A stretch of DNA of 64,000 nt from positions 10,168,001 to 10,232,000 of the forward strand of contig CM059625.1 of assembly GCA_030435675.1 (NCBI GenBank), read 5' to 3'. The notes under the pieces are model-generated. The model was not told the origin of the DNA and ran no database searches. It saw only the letters and a list, made by a program, of their open reading frames with translations. Shown in pieces: positions 24,190 to 36,097 of the stretch. How positions within the stretch are numbered: position 1 is the first letter of the stretch; each line of letters begins with the position of its first letter. Source of the DNA: Steinernema hermaphroditum (Eukaryota > Nematoda > Chromadorea > Rhabditida > Steinernematidae). A program made the translations under genes and the position numbers.

Positions 24190-24665
24190 TTATTGTCTGG
24201 GCCTTGTTATTTCATTTATAGGGGTACGATATGGATAGTACATGTATGGCCCACTTTGGCTGGGTTGGTCGCGCATTACGTACTGCTGTTGAGGTGTCGA
24301 TGTTTCAAGATAAAATTGTCGATTAGCCGTGTTTACTGCATAAGGATTAGGCTGGTCATAGAACTGGCGATAGACTGGATCGTCTTTCCGAAATGGGATG
24401 TCCTGACCTGCATAAGCTGTACCAGCGTAGGGATCCGTAGGCTCGTCTGACTGTTTGAACTAAAAGAGTTTTACATTGACTTCCCGCAAAATCAACTCCA
24501 AACCTGATAGCGCTCGCCACCGTAGCTCAAAGCTGCCCAGCGCTTCTGAAGAAGTGGCGCCTTTCCACATTGCACGGAACCGATCACGGCTAAAGTCGTC
24601 ATGTATGGATGCAAGCACAAAAACAAAATGATACCAATAGCCGTAAGCAGAACGATGAGTCTCAT
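24190..24665 (-). CDS. Small secreted or membrane-anchored Tyr/Pro/Gln-rich orphan
   Basis: No family recognised. Two exons, 24665-24504 and 24459-24190, join in phase across a 44-bp intron and give 143 aa ending at TAA. The first 27 residues (MRLIVLLTAIGIILFLCLHP...) are a strong signal peptide or signal anchor with no acidic residues. The mature part is basic around LLQKRWAALSYGGERYQ, then becomes rich in Asp/Tyr/Pro/Gln: DPYAGTAYAGQDIPF, DPVYRQFYDQPNPYAV, PQQQYVMRDQP, GPYMYYPYRTP. No cysteine pattern is evident beyond the N-terminal half. Composition resembles low-complexity extracellular or cuticle-associated proteins. The Met at 24665 is chosen because hydrophobic sequence starts there; the frame is open upstream. 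Confidence 0.6.
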
Positions 24666-25880
24666 GCCGAAGAAAGTCGGAAACGACTTCGGGAGTCCTC
24701 GATTTATACGCACCTCCGACACAGAATAGCTGAAAAAGGCAAACAAGAACCAAGTTGCTCTAGTGGCAAAGGGCGGAGGTGCCGCGAAATGTAAGCAATT
24801 GTGTAAACTGTCGTCGCGTGCTAGAGCATGCCACAATCTGTTTTTTGTTTGCACTCGACCGACGAGTTCAGTCTCCAAAGGCCAATTCCGGACTAAGTAC
24901 GAGAAGTGAAATGAAGAACACCTTCGCAAGAGACGAAAGGGCATCAAAAAGGGAAAGTCGGCTTTTGATGACTTATATTTCAGCGCTAGTGCTTGTGAAA
25001 AGGGTGCGCAAACATCAATCTGCGCTCCCAATTAAACTTTTGCCTCTGGGCTTTGAGTAAGTCGGTGTCGTCGAAAAAGGATCCGATGGTGAGTAAATTG
25101 ACCAAACTATGTGATGTGCCGGAACATCGAAGACATTTGTGATTAAAACCGCCTGCGAAGTCTTTGCTCCCTTATGTGATGATGATTGATTTATGACTAC
25201 TGTGAAATTTTTACCATGACTCGCAATTTTAAGCTGAAGGAAGCTTTGAGTGTTACGACAGCTCTTCAAAATCTCATTTCAAGGAATGCGCAGCGTGTTT
25301 GTAACATGTGATCGGCGTGTGTAGGAAATGAGCGCGCTTTGCTTTCGGTAGTCAAATATTCATTTGAAGAAGTTGGCCTCTGGTTCGCCTGGTCTTCTCA
25401 ATCGGCATCAATCGCGGCCGTTCGCCGCAGAATGGACGTTCACGAAAACATCGTTACGTCCGAGTTCCCGACTCTGTTGTTCGAAAAAAGTTTTAATCGA
25501 GTATCTGATTGTTTTTTGGCCTCGTTTAGGTTGTTCTCAAAATTTTCCATCCTTGATACTCCTTTTCCACGCGGTGCTCAACTGCCTTATACTGCTCGCA
25601 GAAGCCCTTATTAGCTTTCGTATGTGAGCATTTGTAATCGGTTTACGAAACAGTTAATTATATAATTTTTCGAAGCCTTTTTTTCACAGCCAATTACGAT
25701 AAAATTTTACTGGCACTCGAGATCCTAAAATATTGGAGCAACTAAACGACCGAGCATCAAGTAATCAAATTTTCTACCATTATTCAATATGTCCATTTTC
25801 AGTTTTCGCCGTGTTGTTACATGGTTATAAGGGAATATGCTTACGCTCAACTCCGTTTCTCACGTCTCTGTTTCTTTCAG
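24666..25880. other. Intergenic, possible 5' exons of the next gene
   Basis: The plus frame at 25364-25627 contains a hydrophobic run and ends near a GT donor, but it does not join in phase to the exon at 25881, so I do not annotate it. Confidence 0.35.
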
Positions 25881-26429
25881 ATTTACACGCGGACATCATG
25901 AGCGCGTCAACATGATCTCCCTGTTGGTCGGGTTTATTGTTCCTGCAGTGCTCTTTGCACTTTTCGGAATTCTTGCGTGTTTCCGCAAATCAGTCAGCCA
26001 TGGATGCCGTAAACAATCGTATACATCGCTAGACCAGCAGATGTGCTTCGTGTATGTTTTTATATTAGTCTCCCATCCAGAACGAAATGGAATTTCAGCG
26101 CGGAAAACCAACCCATTTTTACTGACGTGTGTTGGAGCGAGTTCCGTTACTCGAGCGCCTACAGGGATAACCACTTCATTCGGGTTGATTTACCACCGTC
26201 TTACTCGGAGTCCATGGATATCACCCGGCCTTCTCAGGGGAACAGGTCAGAAGGGTTAGTTTTGCATAGTGGATATCGTGTGCTGAATGTGCCGCTTCAG
26301 TTGCGACTCCTATACGAAGAAATCAGTGAAAAACAACAAAGGAGCTCTTCCTCGAAATCAAGCCAAAGTGGTCATAAATCGAGACATGTTGCACAAGTCC
26401 GCAATGTCGTGGAATCCCTCCCCATTTGA
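25881..26429 (+). CDS. Single-pass membrane protein with LPPSY motif (orphan)
   Basis: Coding begins at ATG 25912 or earlier: an acceptor (tttctttcag) ends at 25880 and the frame is open from there, so an upstream exon may exist. A hydrophobic span (ISLLVGFIVPAVLFALFGILACF) is followed by a basic Cys/His-rich stretch. A 50-bp intron (26008-26057, donor within the codon for Ser) then restores the frame and leads to a cytoplasmic-looking region with VDLPPSYSES, a PPxY motif of the kind bound by WW domains of NEDD4-type ubiquitin ligases. The tail is Ser/Lys-rich (SSSSKSSQSGHK) and ends at TGA 26429. The layout (short lumenal end, one TM, PPxY tail) resembles small NEDD4-adaptor proteins, but no family is recognised. 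Tail-to-tail with SUZ12, stop codons 87 bp apart. Confidence 0.6.
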
Positions 26430-26516
26430 AATTGTTCAGTTCTAATGCATTTATTGATCTTACGTTGTATAAATAGCATATGATATAAATATATTTCTTT
26501 TTTTTCTGTTGAGATC

Positions 26517-29500
26517 CTAATAGTCCCTTAGGTAGTGGGAGTAGTCGGGTTCTTTTGAGTGGCGGCTGTTCCTCTTTCCAGCGAACGAACTATCCACCGA
26601 TGAACTTTCTTCACGTTCCAGAACCGAGGAATCGCGGCTTCCTGGGAAAGCTCTCTTGATTGCCGTCCGTGTGGACATCATGGGGAGAAGATCTGCAAGC
26701 ACAAAGAGAACTTCTAGATGCTAGCAGATATCATTTCAGAATAATCCGCTAAAGTTTGAGGTGTTCATCAAATTTCGCTCAAATAATATGCAAGTCCAAA
26801 AATGAACATGTTTGTAGAGAGCAAAAATTCAACATACGACGAAAGTCCTTCCTATCCTTTTGGCCTCCGCTTGAGCTGTTGCTCTCCTTCAACCGTTTAC
26901 TCCCGGCTTCCTCCAGTTTCTTTCTGCGTTCTTCGGCCTCATCTTGCCGACGCTGCCGATCACGAGAGACAAAGTGAAGGTCGTCCTCTTCAGGACTGTA
27001 GTCGGGGTTGTCACATCGTGCGATCAGATCATAGGCTTCGTCTTCATCGATGAATCCGCGTCCTTTGAAGTAGGCAACGTGAGAAAACCATTCGAATTGC
27101 AATGCCTGTTCGGTGAGCTGCTCGTTGTACGTTCTCAGAAAGCGCCTCTGCAATCAGATGAAAGAAGTGAAGCGATCACTGGCAGTATGTCTTACACAAG
27201 CCGCATAGAAACTGTTCCTTCCGGTAGGCCGATTTTCCAAGTTCAAGCAGAACATGTTCCACAAACCCATAAAATCCTTTTCTTCGTCCGTTAAATCGGT
27301 AAATTCGTGTAGCCTCTGAAAGTTTAAGTTTCAACAATTCCAAACGTACTTATCAACCTACCCGTAGCATACATTCGATTCGCCAATCTTGGTCTAGTTT
27401 TTTCTTCGTAGTGTTAAGAGGTACTTCATAGTAGGGATGAAGGGTGATCGGATTGAAAGATATACTGAAAATAACAACCGTATACAAGCGGCATATTCAC
27501 CAATCTTACGGTAAGCTTCGCGCATACAATCTTTTATCTTTTCGTGATGGAGTTTTGAATGGTTCCAATGACTTTACGAGAGTTTTTGCATCGTGACGTT
27601 CGAACCTGCATGTACATCAAGCAAATGCATTGAGAGAGAAATGTTGGGTACCGAGAGACTAAGTAAATGGGAGCTGTTGCGGGTAACTTCTTAATAACAT
27701 CGCAGGAATATTCCAAACCCTGCGTGTCTTTATCGCCGTTGAAGTGCTCATTGAGGAGAACGTCGATACAGGCTACTGTGTCATTCAAACGACCCTAAAT
27801 GCATAGGTTATGGATGTTCGTCGCTGTTATAGAGGGATTCCATTTAACTGCATTAAGATCACGAACTTACTCGATAAATAAAATCCAGGCGTGGGTATCC
27901 TGTACGCATGTGTAAAATGAGTGCAAAGAGGTCCGGAAAGTGCTGCTTGCAGAAAATACAGCGGTTCGGAGGCTGAACTATTCGCGTAACAACCTTGGTG
28001 CTGTCTGGTTGCGGGAACGCGTTTCCTTTCTGCCCGAATATAATCACATCACTGTGCCTTGCCTTATATCTTTTGAGAGTGTTCCCCTTAGTAGTTTTCT
28101 CGTCCGACAAACTCTGCAACGTAGGGGCCACGTTGGCATCGATGAGTTCAAAACTCGCTTGCCTTCGCAAATGAAATTTTCCCGCGTCCAGAAGTTTCCA
28201 GAATATCGGCAATCTCGGTGAGGGGAACTGATCGATAATCGTCTTTTGGAAGATTTTCCGATTCGTCCTTCGGGTGTTCTTCGCGCTTTCCGTTCTTAAA
28301 TGCATTCTGCAGAGGGGGACATTTCGTGTTAGGGAGAGCGTTGAATCTATAGCTGTAAGCACATATATTTGGAGTTCACATCACTGAAGAAAAAAGAACG
28401 CACGCAAGTTTTTCGGGAAATTCAAATTGTACATGCTCTGCTTCTGCAGGAATACCGTCTTCTTCCATGGCGTTGCAGTCGCTGATCAATTCTTTGGAGG
28501 CATCTCAAATTTTCAGCTGGTTGGCTGCAGAATATCGACCGTATACCTTTTTCTCCTTTGATGCTCGTGTCGCTTACTTCTTCGACGATATCTTCGTCTT
28601 CGACGAATTCTGCCAGAACGAACGGGTTCATGTGCAACTTTTTTGCCAACTTCAACATTCGACTGACTAATTGTGGATCTGTAGTCCAATGCGCCGCGTT
28701 CCAACTTATCTTATGCGTTTCACTAGAATACTGCCATGAGCATAATCGAAAATTGTGGACATACAGTAATACGATGCCATTTCTTGTTGATGTTTTCGGA
28801 AGCGTATGTCCACTTTCTGATATCGACGTTATAAGGCAAGCTCCAAACATGACAAGTTCATCAGGATCGCCTTTGGTCTTTGTGGGGGTCAGTGTCAAGC
28901 GCAGCTCCTTCGAGTTCAGGTGCATAGCGGACTGCCGGACAGGAATTTTGCGCAAACTTCGTCCTTAAGGGTTATGATTCTGACTTTGATAATACAACAG
29001 CGAGCAGTACCTCCGGATGAGATCATAGGGTCTTCGGAGAAAGAAACTCTGAGAACAAGGTAGTAACTCCTGCAAAATAATCGATTTTTGTTCACCGTTT
29101 CCCAAATCCTTACATTTTCGAAACACCCTTTGGAAGTCTAAGGGAAAACTCCTCTTTGAGTGAAACAGCGATACTGTTAACGTCCTTGTTCTTATTCACG
29201 GCCATTGTGAATGTTCGTGATTCGAGGTGCTTCTGAATTTTCGCTGATTGATTTTTTTGAAACCGTGACTTACAAGTTCCTGAAATTCTCCATCGACGTC
29301 CTTTGCTAGATAAAGATCTACGGTTGCTTCACGGTTTCCTGCGAGATTACGGTTTCTTATGCCATAAAACATCAGAGTGAAGGAGTTTTGTTCGTTTTCA
29401 TCCTTATTTCCACGCTTAAAATCCAGCGTATCGACACCATCGATTCTACGACTTGTAATTGGGAACAGCGCGTCTTCCTGGAATGGCCTACTTTTGAATT

Positions 29501-30295
29501 AAATACCACTAACACCTACAGGATTCAGGCGGTGGTGAAGTTGGGCTATGACTTCGTTCAAACTCCTCTTGCGAGCATTTCCATTCCAAATGTAGCGCAG
29601 TGTTCTCTTCAGATAGGGACGGTAGACCGGTCTTGTCGTACTCAATGTATTGCCACCAGGTAGAGACATGTAATTATAGAGAAGAATGGCATCTGCAGAC
29701 ACAATGAATTATGAGTGAGAACTCAATTCCAATGGACCTCTCATTCGTGCAATGTCGCTGTCGATGTCAGGTTCAAGATTCTGTTCTTCAGCCCTTTGTG
29801 GAACTATCATAGTTTTCTGAAGATGTAAACAGAAATAATCATCTTTTCTCATTATTGTACCTCCGCCTTTTTGTCAATTCTGGCTATTGCAATATCCTTT
29901 TGAGATCGCTCTGACTGATTTTCATCCCTTGATGCTAGCCTAGGCTTCTTTCGGCTGGAACTTGGCTTATCGTTGGCAGGTTCGGCCACGGATTCATCAT
30001 TCGAATGCATGTCCAAAGCATCAGACTTTCTCCTTCGTTCTAGAGCCGCTTCGGATGGTCGAGATGTTTTTTGAGATCTTGCCTGTCTGCGGGTAAGCGG
30101 TACAGGTTTGGTCTTCAGTCGATCTGTGTTAATGCGGCATCGGTACGCGGAATCATCCGAGCTTTCACTGTCACTTGATCCGAAGAATATGTCTTCCAGA
30201 CGATCACCTTCACGATCAAACAGACGTTCTACAACAGTACAGAACAGTTGCCTACCTTTGTAAACCCTAACGTGTTTCTGTTCTTCCTTCTTCAT
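26517..30295 (-). CDS. SUZ12-like Polycomb repressive complex 2 subunit
   Basis: Core PRC2 subunit that scaffolds EZH2-type methyltransferase for H3K27 methylation in the nucleus. Exons: 30295-29861, 29816-29738, 29692-29520, 29477-29274, 29232-29114, 29069-29011, 28963-28547, 28503-28404, 28352-28155, 28111-27871, 27794-27652, 27605-27510, 27464-27362, 27315-27196, 27147-26838, 26692-26517; about 990 aa. Seen in family order: a disordered basic/acidic N-terminus; AILLYNYMSLPGG...YLKRTLRYIW like the SUZ12 neck; DENEQNSFTL (human SENEQNSVTL); KMSYYLVLRVSF (human MVKSYSLLFRV); a C2H2 finger CIFCKQHFPDLFALILHMR; CIDVLLNEHF...APIYLVSR after the finger; KRLYARSLP; VEFS box from HEFTDLTDEEKDFMGLWNMF through RRFLRTYNEQL. 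A Lys/Ser-rich tail follows. Weak points: exon 7/9 boundaries (acceptor at 28964, a GTTTTG donor at 28154), and a possible 42-bp intron inside exon 7. Confidence 0.88.
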
Positions 30296-31421
30296 CAGCT
30301 TTCCATCCAGGTTTACCTGCAGAACACGGGCGTTAAAAGAGACAGATGTTTAAAAACATCCGTGTTTCAAATTTCGCGCCATATTGCGACAGATGTTTTC
30401 GCACGGATAATGGTGGGATAACGTACGATGGTCTTAAATAATCAACTCCTAGCCACTGGTAAGCAATTCCTACCCAACCATGAACTCAATACGCTCCCTA
30501 TCACATTATCAACACATGACTTTCGATGCGGCAAAAGTCAAGGAGGCGATCGCGCTTGCGGTGGCGAGAGAGCGGTGAAACCAAGTAAGTATTATGAGTC
30601 GCTAAACAACAAGCTGAAGGCAGCGCTTCGAAGCTGCTATTGATAAACGCAGCGAAGTGAGCTTATGGTAATTTTCTCACAACACAATGTTCGTCGCTAT
30701 AATGAAGAGGAGCGCGCGGCCCTTCTCTGTTCTTGTGACAAAACGCCGAAAGGCAACTATCAGTGAAATAGAGAAACTGTTTTAACACATTGATGGGGTC
30801 GCCGCGTTCGACTCTAATGTCGTGTGCCAATGACCAAAAGAAGACTGACGACTACGGAATGACAATGTTGCTCTTGTGCATATACGAGGCGATACGAGAA
30901 ATAAATCGTAAACATCCCAGCGATAAGACGCAAAAATAAAAGGCGCGCATCACTATAAGTACACACAACGCCGCAACACTCTTTTAACTGATATTTCCTT
31001 CTCTCCAGTCGGGTATTGCCTAGCAACCAAATGCGCACGGCGACAAATAGTGGTGAAGAAACCAAAACCGATTGTTTAGCTAAAGGAGTACGAGGTTTGA
31101 TGTCATTAAACAGGCATTGCGTTGCATATCGATCTGATCTTAGTAGTCTTTTGGTCTAGGATTCTAAACCTTCATATGATTCAACGTTTTAGAAAGTTCG
31201 AGTTATATATCAACGTTTGTACATGCAGGAAAACTCCCAGCGGTTCAGTTAATCTGTTTACTTTAAATACTTGTCATATGAATGCATATCATGGCTTTCT
31301 TCTATCTCGAAATCACTTGAAGTTTCATAAATAATTTAAATATCGGCTTCTTGGTGTCGTGTATGGGAACCAATCACAGTTCTTACAGTAAATACAACAT
31401 TAGTGAGTTTGTCTAGCGCAA
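30296..31421. other. Intergenic between SUZ12 and nucleobindin
   Basis: An acceptor at about 30321 (tctgcag) precedes the SUZ12 start codon and keeps the frame open, so a non-coding or short coding first exon may lie here. Otherwise nothing is recognised. Confidence 0.35.
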
Positions 31422-33118
31422 CTAAACGCCATAGGTTCTGTCGACGGTGTTCCGATTTATTTGTTGTTGTTGTTGTTGTTGCTGTTGCTGGCGCTGAAAA
31501 GAGGAACTTGTCGGTAACCCAAATAGCTTCGGCGTTTACCTGTGCGGCTTGGGCATGCTGCTGCTGGACGGGCACTGGCTGCGCGTGGCCACCTTGTTGT
31601 TGTTGTGGCATCTGATGCGCGACAGGAACTGGCTGTGGTGGTTGCTGGGCGGCAGGATGCTGCTGGGCAACAGGAACCTGCTGGTGCTGAGCGACTGGCA
31701 CAGCCTGCTGCACTACCGGCTGTTGTTGAACAGGAACCTGCCCGGCCGGAGGTACCTGATGCTGAGCGTTCGCTGGAATGTGCGAAGGTGCATCGGCTGA
31801 CACATAAGCGGAATCACCCCAACCCTGGTTTTTAGCGTATTCTTCCTCAAACTTTCTGAGCTCTTCGTCAGTGTAGATCTGCTCTTTGGCTATATCATTC
31901 CAGCCGTCATCTTTGTTTGGGGTTTGAGCTTCAGTATCCTAGATAGGTTTCTTTAGATTTTTTTTGCTGGCATAGAAGGAAACCTGGAGGAATTCGTCCA
32001 GTGAAATCATGCGATCGTTATTCTTGTCCATCTGCTGCACAACGTGCTCCCGCATACGGTACATCTCTTCAATCCTATACAGAAATGCTTACATTGATGA
32101 ATTCACAGTTTGTTCACCTTTCACGAGGGTCATCGTCGGGGTTTGTCTCGTTGTAAACCTTTTCGAGTTCCAGTTGGAAAAGGGCTTCCAGTTCCTCAGC
32201 ACTCCAGAATCCGTCACCGTTCAAGTCGTGGAGGTTGAAGAAGGTGCGTGGATCGAACGTATCTTTGTCCATCTTGCAAAACCGTCTGTTTTACAATGTT
32301 TCGCACATAATTTCTTACGTTATCGGACTCTTCCCAAACTTCTTCGAGCTGATCACGACTGCCAGGATGCTTCAACTTTTCGTGATCGTTGTGCCGCTGC
32401 TTCTGAGCGTTGATTTCCTCCTCAGCCTTCTTTCGCTCCTCTGGAGTCATCTGAGCAAGACGGTGGTCCTCTTCGGCCTTCTTTTTCATTTCGTACTCCT
32501 TGAATTCGTCGCGACGTTGACGGTCGATCTCGTCCATGTCGCTTACGGTCTGAACAATCGCTACAATGTAAAACTGCCTGGTGCAGATCTTTAAAACCTT
32601 AACAATAAGTTTGCGCAAGTCTTCTTTTCCAAACTTTTCCCAGTTGTTTACATCGAGATGTTCGGGAACCTTTACGTTATGGGCCCCACCGTCCTTTTCG
32701 ATTTGCTTTGTGATGGTTTCTCGCAGCCGTTCAATTTCGCCCAGCTTGGCCTTAGTGAGCTGTTCGAATACATCCGGTCCCAAGTCATCGATGTGGTCCG
32801 CTATTTTGCCGGATTTGATGTCGGCCTCGGGCATTTGCTTTAAACGTTCAGCAAACTTCGGGTCACTTTCGAGAACTTTAACCACTTGTTCCAAGTACCG
32901 CGAGTATGTGAACTCATAGAGCTGCAATAATGAGCGATACCGAATTTCAGGAACACCCGGAAACGTACAGGTTTCTGCTGTTCGGCTTGTTGTTGTTGCT
33001 GGACGTGTTCGTCATTCTTCTGCTGCTCCTCAGCCTGGGGCCGCTTAGGAGGAGGTGCGACGCATGGCCCCGCAAGCAAGATCACGAGAAGTGACCATCG
33101 AACGACATCAGCCACCAT
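31422..33118 (-). CDS. Nucleobindin (NUCB), secretory-pathway Ca2+-binding protein
   Basis: Golgi/secretory calcium-binding protein, also reported to bind G-alpha subunits. Exons: 33118-32969, 32921-32598, 32549-32319, 32272-32118, 32074-31984, 31938-31540, 31493-31422; all in phase, 473 aa. An acceptor lies directly before the ATG, so there is a 5' UTR exon. Seen: signal peptide (RWSLLVILLAGPCVAPP); a Gln-rich linker; YSRYLEQVVKVLESD with ADIKSGKIADHID (human AEDIKSGKL); basic EFKEYEMKKKAEEDHRL and HPGSRDQLEEVWEESD; EF hands DLNGDGFWSAEE and DKNNDRMISLDE, the second with Arg instead of Gly at loop position 6 as in mammalian NUCB1; RMREHV between them. The C-terminus differs from vertebrates: a long PVAQHQQVPVAQQ-type repeat region and a final polyQ run rather than a leucine zipper. 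The 48-bp intron 32550-32597 is in frame and stop-free. Confidence 0.95.
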
Positions 33119-36097
33119 CTGAAACAGCACAAAAAGAAGTTCTATAGTCTTTGGTCGCCGAAATGAAGCATCCTGTCAGCGCGCGATCCGCCTCAATTCG
33201 CAACCGGCTAGCCAGCGCTTATTCAGTAACAATAAGACATTGTTTCGGGGATTGTCAATGTGTGACTTCCACGTACATTAGAACACGCATTCCGCCCGTT
33301 AGGCGACGTCGCCATAGTGTGATATTTCCTATTGACAAATATCGTTGCGAGAACCTGGCTCCTCTTCGACGTGTAGTCTGCTCTTAACTGGTTCAATTAA
33401 ACAGTGATGAGTAAAATTTTTCATTGCTGAACGACGTAAAAGAGGTCCAGAGCGAGTAAACTGATTCTGATGACGTTGTTTGTCTGAAAAATACACATAA
33501 TGAAAAACATCTTGTTAGATGGTGTTTGTAGCAGCAGAGCCGTTTTTACACACATCAAGATGTATTGCACGGGAAATCAACTTGCATTACGCATTGCAGT
33601 AAATGGACCAGTTCAGAACGAGTATATACAACATTGTAGAGTACTATTGGTGGAGAAAATATAAACCAGCAATGTAATAATGAATCATTCAAAGTAAGCA
33701 CTAAACTAAGTACACACACCATGCTAAATTTATGACAGCGTTGGCGTCTTCGCAAGCTGAGCTAACATTGCAAATTAAAAGTGGCTTTCAAGGTTATGTT
33801 GCCTTCAATGATAGCAATTGCTATCCGTTATTAATGTTCGCTGTGACATTTACCAGTTGAGAGAAAGCCCGTTTCGATGTTTTCAGAGCTAAACTGAGTC
33901 GGTGACCTACAACAAATCCAAGTTTGTTTTTAAAGAGAGGCTGATAATCCTGTTTTGATAGCCAACTGTCGAGTCCCGTGAGACGAATAAAGCCTGATAC
34001 TGTAGGCCCACCTCTCGACGTGTGTTGTCTGTTTACAAGGAAATGGAAAGGTCAAAAAATAACATACGACAGTAATTGTCGTCACTGAGGGCTTTTTTTT
34101 CGAGTGGCCCCCCACTTAACGTCCACCTTGCCTTTGTGCCTATTCATATAGCAGCATTTTCGTTATTTCGTTATGCGCTCTTGATATTTGTGCCTCTGAC
34201 CGATGCAATAAAATTGCTGAAGAGCCTGTCTCACAAAATGTTCCACAGGACTATGGTGTTATTGGAGCTCAATTATGAATCGGTGAGTAACCAAAATCAG
34301 GTTAAACTGCATGTATCGAGAAGGGTAACAGCGAATGAGAGAATAAACAACAGAAAAATAATTCTTGGAGTCCTATGGTAAGTTAAAGAGCATCGACATC
34401 CTACACAGAACTCTCCAAAGAAGCATCAAGGTTGAAAATTCGTCCACGTATGATATTCACAGCCGAGCTTCATTGATAGTTTGCCAAAAAGTTGAATAAT
34501 TTCGCATGAAAGATTAACCGTTTGGAACGGAATAATCTTCAATTCAAGGCCATACTTCGTTCATATAAAGACGAACAACCAATCTACTAATATCCGAAAG
34601 CATGACTGTCAAGGGCCTGCGGATATTCTTCAACCTCTAAGCATGCACTTAAAGTACTCACTCACAGAATCGGACTATAAAGCGGAAGGTTGGAACCAAC
34701 ACCGCTCGGAGTTGAGTGTGCATTGCGGAGGAGAGCTTCCCGCGAGATCTTTTTCGTCTTGCTTTGGCTATTTTTCTTTGAGTTACGCCTTTTCGGAGCG
34801 TAATTGTATTTCGAGCGGAGAGTTGTGATAGATAGTAAGGGTACCACTGAACAATGTATTTACACTTTGCCAATCGCATTCAATCCCTTTTTCATTTTCT
34901 GATGGGAAAACCTGGCGATTTTTCCTCAGGCGCTACGCCCATCGCTGATTGAAGGACGCGCTTCGCGATGATGCAGATGCCGCGCTGAGGCCGCGCGAAG
35001 TCGGAAGACTCCGCCCTCACTCAACGACGATTTACTTTCGATATCTTACTCTGCCCCTCCTCATTCTGAGATATCCACCGTCAGTTTCAACAGATTCATG
35101 GCGTTCCCTTTGGACCCAATACCTAACAACTTTGTGATTTCCTTCTCCACATTGTTCCTAATTTACGACCTCATTGAAGAAGGTGGAATAGCTCAAGGGA
35201 TTTGCTGTTTGCCTTACGTGTTGTGTCAGCTTTTCGTCCGTCGTTATGATTGCCTGAGGACATCCCTTGGGCTGCTCTGTATAATGATGATCAACGTTCT
35301 TAGATAAGCTCATGCGTGCTTTTTGTTCTCGCTGTTGCGTAGCGAACTACCTTCTTCTACAGTAATGGATGTTTTTGGTTGACTGAAATGGAACATGCCT
35401 CTATTTTCTTTTTTTTAAGTTTTCCACATATTCCATTTTTTTGTATTTGTTGCCTCTTGGGAAGTGCCACCGACTCCTAAAACGACACAATTTCCGTACA
35501 CCATATAGCGTTTCCATCCATTGTTGCAAAAATTGGAGGAGGCAAGTTCGTGCCATTTCTGTAAAGTATACGAACCCATGGCTTCTTCTTTCCTTTGTAC
35601 TCTCCCCTTTATCTGGCTTTTCAAGAAATCAACAGTTTTTAAGACATATTGGAAACGACTCATATTTCTTTACCTTTGAATGCCACAAGTTTGCAATGGA
35701 GTCATTTCGATGCAACGCTCCTCGTAGTAAGGGTTTCTATTTTCTATGCTCCCCACATTCCTAGAGTGGGATCATCTGACCAAAGTCGTGTGCGAAAAAC
35801 GCGCCGTTCTTATGATTAGCATCGTTATTACCTCCAGATGCGGTCGACTCTCCCTTAAAGCGACGTTCCGTCACCCTGTCGTGTCGCATGAAAACAATTT
35901 TAATCGAAAAAATTTATCACGGATGTGTGCATTGATGATTACTTTCGGGAAGCTCCGAGTTGATTTTGGCCTCATTCGGGTGAATAATTCGTCCTCTGCG
36001 CACTTTCCAGACACATTCTTTGTTTCTGGCATACGGACATGTAGTCCGTGTCGATTGGAAGGTTGATCGAGAGAGCCGTCCCAGAAGACTGAGCACA
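33119..36097. other. Gene-free interval before the first SPR-like receptor
   Basis: Roughly 3 kb. Upstream part is the nucleobindin promoter side. Open frames such as 35098-35307 and 35746-36066 have some hydrophobic content but no family signature or in-phase splice partners. Confidence 0.4.

Noticed and set aside
31403..31835. Plus-strand open frames rich in Leu/Cys/Ala
   Set aside because: Antisense of the nucleobindin PVAQQ/polyQ exons.
35098..35307. Hydrophobic 69-codon plus-strand frame
   Set aside because: No splice partners or family signature; probably chance in T-rich DNA.
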